Below are positions 51,801-60,000 of a stretch of DNA of 60,000 bases, one piece after another; position 1 is the first letter of the stretch, and the number at the start of each line of letters is the position of its first letter. A program made the position numbers and the translations under genes. The DNA is taken from the NCBI RefSeq assembly GCF_910592395.1, contig NC_088321.1, positions 4,528,001 to 4,588,000 on the forward strand. Reading direction: 5' to 3'. Origin of the DNA: Lineus longissimus (lineage: Eukaryota > Nemertea > Pilidiophora > Heteronemertea > Lineidae). The notes below the pieces were generated by a model, which was given only the letters and a program-made list of their open reading frames with translations, was not told where the DNA came from and ran no database searches.

Positions 51801-52270
51801 GACGAAATGTAGAGAAGCGTTGTTAAGAAAAAAATACCGACCATCAAGCAAAGATAAAGAGGAGACTTGATCCTCAGCAACTGAGCATCGAAAATACAAA
51901 TGATCAGTCAAGAAAAAGGAAACTACGTCAAGATGATACATTTTGTAAAATTGAAAATCTAAGAAAAAAGTTGAGACGGATAGATACCAAACCTACTGAA
52001 TTGTCCTGGGGAAGTTTTAAAGGAATATTTGATGTCAATCAAAATGAAATTCCGCTTCAAACATCGTCTAATAAGAAGTGTACAAATAAGAAATATGGAA
52101 GTAATTTAGACGCAAATATTGCCATTTTCAATGCATTAACATGTGACGGCCCTATCTATGAATGCACCTGCTGTCACCAAACTTGGTTCAAGCATTCTGT
52201 AAAATCTTCAGACTCATGGCCTAACAATTTTGACTCTGAATTTGTTAAAAGTGTTTTGGCAGAAAAATCA
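51801..52270 (+). pseudogene. Helitron cysteine module, copy A
   Basis: After the first array the sequence passes a stop and then reads RRIDTKPTELSWGSFKG, SNLDANIAIFNALTCDGP and ECTCCHQTWFKHSVKSS. This resembles the cysteine-containing region that precedes Helitron_like_N in many Helitron proteins. It differs from copies B and C at several residues (TELSWGSF versus TDLSWGSS). Confidence 0.7.
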
Positions 52271-52314
52271 AGAAGACAGGAATTTCAAAAAAGTAGTCGT
52301 ATGCATCAACTAAT

Positions 52315-53460
52315 GAAGCAAACAAAGAGCAAGACAGGATGAGAGTAAACAAAAACAACTTATCACAAATGACAAACTTTCCAAACAGAGAGCAAGACAG
52401 GGTGAGAGTAAACAAAAACAACTTAAAATACATGACAAACTTTCCAAACAGAGAGCAAGACAGGATGAGAGTAAACAAAAACAACTTAAAACAAATGACA
52501 AACTTTCCAAACAGAGAGCAAGACAGGATGAGAGTAAACATAAACAACTTAAAACAAATGACAAACTTTCCAAACAGAGAGCAAGACAGGGTGAGAGTAA
52601 ACAAAAACAACTTAAACCAAATGACAAACTTTCCAAACAGAGAGCAAGACAGGATGAGAGTAAACAAAAACAACTTAAAACAAATGACAAACTTTCCAAA
52701 CAGAGAGCTAGACAGGATGAGAGTAAACAAAAACAACTTAAAACAAATGACAAACTTTCCAAACAGAGAGCAAGACAGAATGAGAGTAAACAAAAACAAC
52801 TTAAAACAAATGACAAACTTTCCAAACAGAGAGCAAGACAGGATGAGAGTAAACATAAACAACTTAAAACAAATGACAAACTTTCCAAACAGAGAGCAAG
52901 ACAGGGTGAGAGTAAACAAAAACAACTTAAAACAAATGACAAACTTTCCAAACAGAGAGCAAGACAGGATGAGAGTAAACAAAAACAACTTAAAACAAAT
53001 GACAAACTTTCCTAACAGAAAGCAAGACAGGATGAGAGTAAACAAAAACAGCTTATCACAAATGACAAACTTTCCAAACAGAGAGCAAGACAGGATGAGA
53101 GTAAACAAAAACAACTTAAAACAAATGACAAACTTTCCAAACAGAGAGCAAGACAGGATGAGAGTAAACAAAAACAACTTAAAACAAATGACAAACTTTC
53201 CAAACAGAGAGCAAGACAGGATGAGAGTAAACAAAAACAACTTAAAACAAATGACAAACTTTCCAAACAGAGAGCAAGACAGGATGAGAGTAAACAAAAA
53301 CAGCTTATCACAAATGACAAACTTTCCAAACAGAGAGCTAGACAGGATGAGAATAAACAAAAACAGTTAAAACAAATGACAACATTTCCAAACAAAAAGC
53401 AAGACAGGATGAGAGTAAACATGAACAGCTTAAGAAAAATGACAAACTTTCCAAGGAGAG
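52315..53460 (+). repeat. 63-bp coding minisatellite, array 2
   Basis: About 18 units, mostly read in this array in the frame RMRVNKNNLKQMTNFPNREQD. That is a shifted reading of the same DNA repeat as array 1, so the coding phase has been lost. The units are very similar, which suggests recent homogenisation. Confidence 0.88.
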
Positions 53461-53935
53461 AGCAAGACGAAATGGAGAGAAGCGTCGTTAAGAAAAAAAT
53501 ACCGAACATCAAGCAAAGATAAAGAGGAGACTTGATCCTCAGAAACTGAGTATCGAAAATACAAATGATCAGTCAATAAAAAGCAAATTACGTCTAGATG
53601 ATACATTTTGTAAAATTGAAAATCTAAGAAAAAAGTTGAGACGGATAGATACCAAACCTACTGATTTGTCTTGGGGAAGTTCTAAAGGAATATTTGATGT
53701 CAATCAAAGTGAAATTCCGCTTCAAACATCGTCTAATAAGAAGTGTACAAATAAGAAATATGGAAGTAATTTAGACGCAAATATTGCCATTTTCAATGCA
53801 TTAACATGTGATGGTCCTATCTATGAATGCACCTGTTGTCACCAAACTTGGTTCAAGCATTCTGTAAAATCTTCAGACTCATGGCCTAACAATTTTGACT
53901 CTGAATTTGTTAAAAGTGTTTTGGCAGAAAAATCA
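53461..53935 (+). pseudogene. Helitron cysteine module, copy B
   Basis: Same content as copy A, nearly identical to copy C. It contains RIDTKPTDLSWGSSKG and CTCCHQTWFKHSV and runs directly into the leader of the third unit at AATCA. Confidence 0.72.
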
Positions 53936-53989
53936 AGAAGACAGGAATTTCAAAAAAGTAGTTGTATGCATCAACTAATGAAGCAATTT

Positions 53990-55470
53990 GACCAATCGTC
54001 TAAATACAAAGCAAGACGAAATGAAAAAAAACATAAACAACTTAAAGAAAATGAAAAACTCTCTAAACAAAAAGCAAGACAGGATGAGAGTAAACATAAA
54101 CAACTTAAAAGAAATGACAAACTTTCCAAACAGAGAGCAAGACAGGATGAGAGTAAAAAAAACAACTTAAAACAAATGACAAACTTTCCAAACAGAGAGC
54201 AAGACAGGATGAGAGTAAACAAAAACAACTTAAAACAAATGACAAACTTTCCTAACAGAAACCAAGACAGGATGAGAGTAAACAAAAACAACTTAAAAAC
54301 AAATGACAAACTTTCCAAACAGAGAGCAAGACAGGATGAGAGTAAAAAAAACAACTTAAAACAAATGACAAACTTTCCAAACAGAGAGCAAGACAGGATG
54401 AGAGTAAACAAAAACAACTTAAAACAAATGACAAACTTTCCTAACAGAATCCAAGACAGGATGAGAGTAAACAAAAACAACTTAAAACAAATGACAAACT
54501 TTCCAAACAGAGAGCAAGACAGGATGAGAGTAAACAAAAACAGCTGAAAACAAATGACAAACTTTCCAAAGAGAGAGCAAGACAGGACGAGAGTAAACAA
54601 AAACAACTTAAAACAAATGACATACTTTCCAAACAGAAAGCAAGACAGGATGAGAGTAAACAAAAACAACTTAAAACTAATGACAAACTTTCCAAACAGA
54701 GAGCTAGACAGGATGAGAGTAAACAAAAACAACTTAAAACTAATGACAAACTTTCCAAACAGAGAGCTAGACAGGATGAGAGTAAACAAAAATAGCTGAA
54801 AACAAATGACAAACTTTCCAAACAGAGAGCAAGACAGGATGAGAGTAAACAAAAACAACTTAAAACTAATGACAAACTTTCCAAACAGAGAGCTAGACAG
54901 GATGAGAGTAAACAAAAATAGCTGAAAACAAATGACAAACTTTCCAAACCGAGAGCTAGACAGGATGAGAGTAAACAAAAACAACTTAAAACAAATGACA
55001 AACTTTCCTAACAGAAACCAAGACAGGATGAGAGTAAACAAAAACAACTTAAAACTAATGACAAACTTTCCAAACAGAGAGCTAGACATGATGAGAGTAA
55101 ACAAAAACAGCTGAAAACAAATGACAAACTTTCCAAGCAGAGAGCAAGACAGGACGAGAGTAAACAAAAACAACTTAAAACAAATGACATACTTTCCAAA
55201 CAGAGAGCAAGACAGGATGAGAGTAAACAAAAACAACTGAAAACAAGTGACAAACTTTCCAAACAGAGAGCAAGACAGGATGAGAGTAAACAAAAACAAC
55301 TTAAAACAAATGACAAACTTTCCAAACAGAGAGCAAGACAGGATGAGAGTAAACAAAAACAACTTAAAACTAATGACAAACTTTCCAAACAGAGAGCTAG
55401 ACAGGATGAGAGTAAACATGAACAGCTTAAGAAAAATGACAAACTTTCCAAGGAGAGAGCAAGACGAAAT
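53990..55470 (+). repeat. 63-bp coding minisatellite, array 3
   Basis: About 23 units, with more variants (KKNNLKQ, RNQDRM, and AGCTAGACAGG in place of AGCAAGACAGG). Several single-base changes create stops in the original frame. The variants come in alternating higher-order pairs, for example near 54660-54940. Confidence 0.88.
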
Positions 55471-56310
55471 GGAGAGAAGCGTCGTTAAGAAAAAATTACC
55501 GACCATCAAGCAAAGATAAAGAGGAGACTTGATCCTCAGAAACTGAGTATCGAAAATACAAATGATCAGTCAATAAAAAGCAAATTACGTCTAGATGATA
55601 CATTTTGTAAAATTGAAAATCTAAGAAAAAAGTTGAGACGGATAGATACCAAACCTACTGATTTGTCTTGGGGAAGTTCTAAAGGAATATTTGATGTCAA
55701 TCAAAGTGAAATTCCGCTTCAAACATCGTCTAATAAGAAGTGTACAAATAAGAAATATGGAAGTAATTTAGACGCAAATATTGCCATTTTCAATGCATTA
55801 ACATGTGACGGTCCTATCTATGAATGCACCTGCTGTCACCAAACTTGGTTCAAGCATTCTGTAAAATCTTCAGACTCATGGCCTGACAATTTTGACTCTG
55901 AATTTGTTAAATTGTTTTGACAGAAAAATCATCAGTGAATGGTAAACAATGGCTCTGTAATACATGTTTGGACTCCCTTAAATCTGGTAAAGTTCCTAAG
56001 TTGGCTTTGGTAAATGGATTGGAATTTCCTTCTCAACCAACAGAATTACTCGATTTACATCAGCTGGAAGAGAAATTGTTAGCCTAAACCATTCATGCAA
56101 ATACGACAGTTACCAGGAGGATCCCAATTGTCTATGAAAGGATCAGTAGTAAATGTGCCGACAGATGTGCAAACAACAGTCAATTCACTTCCAAGAACTA
56201 TTGATAAAACTTGTACAATTCCAATCAAGTTGAAAAGAAAATAATCCTACACACTTGCAGTTACTACACAAAATGTACGTCCTGCTGTAATCATCTGTGC
56301 TCTGCATTAT
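55471..56310 (+). pseudogene. Helitron cysteine module copy C and following region
   Basis: The module is followed by the native downstream sequence: WLCNTCLDSLKSGKVPKLA, NGLEFPSQPTELLDLHQLEE, then in other frames IPIKLKRK and ALHYLMNN. These blocks are typical of the region before Helitron_like_N. Several frameshifts and stops occur between 55910 and 56290. Confidence 0.7.
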
Positions 56311-57363
56311 TTAATGAACAACAGTGAATTATTTAAAAGAGCAAATTTGACAGTGAACAATGAATGGCTTCAAAGTTATCCACCAGAGCTTGAAGAAGAT
56401 GAAACTGCCTCTGACAACATTGAGTGTAAAAGTGATAATTATGAGAAAGATGTTGATACCCTTGTAAAGGAATTCGAAGAGGCTGAAAAAGATAAAGATG
56501 ATGATCATTTTGAGGAAATCCAGGATGATAGTCCAGGCAATTTGGATACATTGTTGGATTAACCTGAAATATCAAACACGTATATGTACTTATTTGCACC
56601 AGGTGAAAATCAGGCCACTTGGCCTTTTCACAGATGAAGATTCTGAATACCTTTGCTTTCCATCAATATTCATTGGACAGCGACGTCCAGATAATAAACA
56701 GCGAAAGGTCCCTGTACATTATAGTGACATATGTAAATGGGAACTTAGAGCAGCAGATAGACGAGTGGCAATGTCAGTACCAAATCTTTTCTACAAAATG
56801 AAAAAGCTTCAAATCAAACAAATATATGATAAAGTTCAACTTGCTATGCGAAGATGTAAGACACAAGGTAAAACATACTGTGCCAAGGATTTACTCAATG
56901 CTTCCCTCATTAGTGAAATAGCTAGACTGGATGAAGGATATCGCATCTTCAGAACAATAAGAAGTTCTCCACCATATTTTTAAGCAAGAAAAAAAGATTT
57001 TTTTGCTATGATAAGGCAATTGGGATTGCCAACATGGTTCATATCACTGTCTGCTGCTGGAATTAGATGTACTGATCTTCTGCGCACTTTGGGAAATTTG
57101 TTAGATAAAAAAACTATTCAGATGAAGAAATTCTTGACTTTAACTGGACCCAAAAAAATGACTTGATTAAAGCTGATCATGTTACTTGTGTAAGATTTTT
57201 CGATCATCGAATCCATACATTTCTACAAACAGTCTTGATTAGTCCTCATCACCCTATTTGCAAAGTGGCCGATTTTTTCTATCGAGTTGAATTTCAACAA
57301 CGGGGAAGTCCTCACATTCATATGCTCATGTGGATTGACAGTGCTCCACAGCTTAATAAATGA
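56311..57363 (+). pseudogene. Helitron Rep (Helitron_like_N) ending after HUH
   Basis: The blocks in order are NNSELFKRANLTVNNEWLQ, an acidic stretch, FPSIFIGQRRPDNKQRKVPV, YSDICKWELRAADRRVA, GYRIFRTIRSSPPYF, QLGLPTWFISLSAAGIRCTD and DFFYRVEFQQRGSPHIHMLM. The last contains the HUH pair (HIH) of the rolling-circle nuclease. The catalytic tyrosines and the whole helicase are absent. Stops and shifts separate the blocks, including stops at about 56560 and 56981. The protein would nick and join DNA in Helitron transposition if intact. Confidence 0.85.
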
Positions 57364-57888
57364 AATGGCCAGGGCCATTGTGCTCACCTGTCGATATGAA
57401 AGGGAGAGTATGAGGAAGAACTTGTCATTGTTAGAGTTTAATCAAGCAATAGTTGTGGGATGGTGTGGTTTGTCTTGAAAAAGTGGAGTTAGTCGTATTG
57501 TTTTCCGCGTGCACATGTTACTGACGTTGGAATAAGTGAATCGTTATTTGTGGGAGAAGCTTAGAGATGTTTTCTGGCCAATTAAAACGGGTTTACATGT
57601 GTCTTAGCTATTCGGTGACTATTGAAAATAAACAGCGCATTTACATTTTGTAAAACATGCTGTCATTGGCCGAAATTTCAAATGAATGGGATGTACCTGT
57701 GGAATTGCGTGTGAATACGCTATCCTGAAAGGAGTATTTATCCTCGGCTTCCGATTAGAGAGAAATGTTGAAAAATATGATACAAGAACAATTGAAGCAA
57801 GGAATGCAGAGTATAGAATATGATGTACTGAGTAACTAGGTAGCAGTTTGTATTCATTTTTGAGACAATAACATAGTTACAAGACAGC
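57364..57888. other. sequence after the Helitron break
   Basis: No recognisable gene. Helitron similarity ends at about 57363, and the sequence becomes AT-rich host or degraded repeat DNA. Confidence 0.4.
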
Positions 57889-58417
57889 CCTATAGTCGGA
57901 TTCATAAGTAAATGTCACTGCCCTTTTGGGCCGCTGCGCAAAAACTACTTGGCCGATTTCTTCAAAGTTTGGTTTTTCTTGAATCTAATTTCGGGACCCA
58001 ATAGGATTTTCATATTTCAGTAACCATGGTTACGAAATAATTTTTTGTATGTATTGGTGTACATTGACGTAGTGTATTGATTTTGACATTTTCTCCTCTG
58101 TACTGCTTATTTCTGGATGCATTTTGCTGAAATGTTAAGGTTAATTTTTTTTCGTGTGTATCTTTAAAGCTGCTAAGTTTCATTTAGAACTATCCATCAA
58201 AAAAAATCGGGCCCTCCAGATTCCCCCAAAATGGCCAAAGGGCACCAAAGTTGAGAATTTTTTTCTTTATAATTTGCAAATCTCTAACCTGGAAATTGTG
58301 TTGGGTCCCGAAATTAGATTCAAGAAAAACCAAACTTTGAAGAAATCGGCCCAATAGTTTTTGCACAGCGACCCAAAAGGGCAGTCAGTGACATTTACTT
58401 ATGAATCCGACTATAGG
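57889..58417. mobile_element. 529-bp MITE with long inverted repeats
   Basis: The ends CCTATAGTCGGATTCATAAG and its complement CTTATGAATCCGACTATAGG begin inverted repeats of more than 100 bp, continuing through GTTTGGTTTTTCTTGAATCT and its complement with small differences. TA next to the TATAGTCGG ends would fit a Tc1/mariner target, but the duplication is not certain. It has no coding capacity. Confidence 0.75.
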
Positions 58418-58600
58418 CTAGCTAGCCTAGGCCTAACTATAAAAGCACTGATGACAGCTGCGCTACACTTTTATCATTATCATCATCTACTTTAGTCAAC
58501 CAGCTCAGATGACCTTTCTTGGGGCAGTGATCGGTAACGGTGAACTCCTTCCGACCCAACAGGCAAATGTTTACATTCGTGTCTCCGTGTATCATGGATT

Positions 58601-59645
58601 GGCTTGTGGTATTCGACTCGATGACTCGACGCCGCGATGACTCGATGACGCGATCAAGTTGGAATCCTTTTAAAGAATATCACTGCTTGGACTGTGATTT
58701 ATACATAGAATCATAAGTGGAGGAAAATAAAAAAGAACCGACCATTACCAACCCCTTTCCAGCTGTTTTCACCGTATCTAATCCAACCATTTTTCGTTTC
58801 CTACAAGTTCGCATTTTTGATAAAACCATGCGCCATGTTGCTATGCAAGCCACTGGTATCTTACCGTCAATACAGCTAAATACACCTAAATATAGCTGGT
58901 TCAGATCAACCTCCTACCCAGGTTCTTTACGAGCAGAAATTCCAATGTTAAAATGACACGCGAGTTCCTGGAGACAAGGTTGGCTCTGGATATCCGTTCA
59001 GCACGGCAATATTAAATGTCCTATACACCTTTCCAGAAATGGGGCGCTGAGTGTCCGAAATAGTGATGTCATAAGGGGAAACTAGGCCTATGGTGGAGGG
59101 ACAAAGGAGATAGTCATGGTTGACCAACACACTTGAATGCCTTTAATGACGGACAAGAGGGAAAAAGTTAGTTCCAATGCAAGCCACCAATTTCGGAAAG
59201 CATGTATAGGGGCTGATGTATTGGGGGGGGGGGGGGCAGATGTCAAGGGACGGAAGAGGGACTGAGTGACTGAGTCTAAAAAACTGCACATATGCGAAAT
59301 TCCGATTGTTGACAGACTACCACATGACATCTGACATTGACCACTAGAAGCTTGTTTGTCAATTTAATCTCCGGTCATTTTGCATGCTATGAAACTTCCG
59401 CGAGTCCTTTAAATATCAAAATCAATCGCGGGGACCAATCTTCAGTGGCCATGGCTGGGGGGGGGGGGGACACATCCTTCCACATACCGTAGCTGGGTAT
59501 GGGAAGGCCGAGCTAAAACCTCTGCTGTTGCAGCGGTAGCCCGGAGACCAGGATCATGGGATTCCGTATTTTAGCAAAATCCATAGCAACGATCGCGTCA
59601 TCGAGCCATCGCGTCGTCGAGTCATCGAGTCGAATACCACAAGCC
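58601..59645. mobile_element. 1045-bp Mutator-like non-autonomous element with 9-bp target duplication
   Basis: TCATGGATT flanks both ends (58592-58600 and 59646-59654). Inverted repeats of about 57 bp start GGCTTGTGGTATTCGACTCG and contain internal repeats of CGATGACTCGA type. Nine-base duplications and long TIRs are typical of MULEs. The interior has poly-G runs and no recognisable gene. Confidence 0.82.
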
Positions 59646-59654
59646 TCATGGATT

Positions 59655-60000
59655 CATGTGTATACCAACACCGTTGTTGTGTTGACACACTGACTGACTC
59701 TGACTGTGTACATTTCTACAGCGACGAAAAACGATCACAAAAATGGTTCTTTTTAAGCACTCGTGACATGTTTACAAAAATTAAAGCAAGTGTTTTCTAG
59801 TAGAGGTTTACCTAATGAGTAGCGTCTGGGTGATTATAAACCATTAACTTGTGTTTAAAAGCCCACATTGTAACGAAAGGTTCCGGCTTGACGCTAATCT
59901 CCAATGACGCCAGCCGCCATTTTGCCATACTCTCGAAACTTTGGGATCGTCAAATGCAATGGAAATCACATAATTTCTGACACACACTGCTACAATTCAT
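59655..60000. other. right edge of the window, no recognised feature
   Basis: No coding or repeat structure can be supported in this stretch. Confidence 0.4.

Larger units (their letters stand above)
50843..55931. repeat. threefold tandem duplication inside the Helitron
   Basis: Three units start after AATCA at 50838, 52266 and 53931 and the last ends at AATCA 55927-55931. Each unit holds a short leader (RRQEF, MHQ, MKQFDQ), a 63-bp minisatellite array and a roughly 0.5-kb module with CTCCHQTWFKHSV. Unit lengths are about 1428, 1665 and 1996 bp, the differences coming from copy number of the 63-bp repeat. Units 2 and 3 are more alike than unit 1. Confidence 0.88.
49351..57363 (+). mobile_element. 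decayed Helitron with 2A motif and peptidase
   Basis: In order the element encodes a 2A-type motif, a C76-like peptidase, a repeat-rich linker, a CTCCHQTW cysteine region and the Helitron_like_N/Rep region through EFQQRGSPHIHMLMW. The helicase part is missing. Multiple stops and frameshifts show it is inactive. The left limit is uncertain; the right limit is where homology stops just after the HUH motif. Confidence 0.8.

Noticed and set aside
53971-55509. A 512-codon open frame on the minus strand, and similar long antisense frames at 52245-53360 and 51202-51789
   Set aside because: They are by-products of a 63-bp repeat whose length is divisible by three, so any frame without a stop in one unit stays open through the array. 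The repeats of L, S, C and F have no domain, and the plus strand carries the Helitron context.
1-60000. tRNA, rRNA or other standard RNA genes
   Set aside because: I looked for cloverleaf-type stems with A and B box sequences and for conserved rRNA words and found none I could support by eye; a covariance-model scan would be needed to exclude diverged ones.

Overview
This is animal nuclear DNA, most likely from a marine invertebrate. Spliced genes with GT-AG introns, frequent TAGGCCTA-type words, a THAP-domain gene and the mix of Polinton, hAT, DIRS, env-bearing retroelement, Helitron and MITE sequences all point that way. The species cannot be fixed from this window. Nearly everything recognisable is mobile DNA, much of it nested.

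Region 1 (1-21808) is a Polinton/Maverick-type virus-like element whose left end lies outside the window. It carries a packaging ATPase, a chromodomain integrase, a protein-primed DNA polymerase B, two proteins with a shared capsid-like C-terminal signature, an HNH-like nuclease, several small membrane proteins, a coiled-coil/membrane protein and a conserved 361-residue candidate virion protein. A 6.65-kb hAT transposon (396-7049), with an apparently intact two-exon transposase gene, sits inside the first capsid-like gene. Most other lesions are single frameshifts or stops, so the element looks recently inactivated. Many start codons are embedded in TAAATG. The element ends in a 143-bp palindrome.

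Region 2 (21809-32371) holds a DIRS-like fragment (RNase H and tyrosine recombinase), a retroelement with gag, protease and envelope but almost no pol, and a 328-bp MITE with TTAA target sites. It ends with the left tip of a second, related Polinton in opposite orientation. The arms of its terminal palindrome differ from those of the first, yet still pair perfectly with each other.

Region 3 (32372-47930) has a THAP gene, a lone coiled-coil exon on the minus strand, a spliced transposase-like gene, at least six copies of a MITE family with 4-bp target duplications, and an 876-bp solo LTR nested in one of them.

Region 4 (48044-57363) starts with a 145-bp tandem repeat and an array of 37-bp units that each carry a small palindrome. 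A decayed Helitron follows: an ORF with a 2A-type motif, a C76-like cysteine peptidase domain, a 1.4-2.0-kb segment repeated three times that contains a 63-bp coding minisatellite, and a Rep domain that stops just after its HUH motif.

Region 5 (57364-60000) has two non-autonomous DNA transposons: one with long TIRs, and one with 9-bp target duplications typical of Mutator-like elements.
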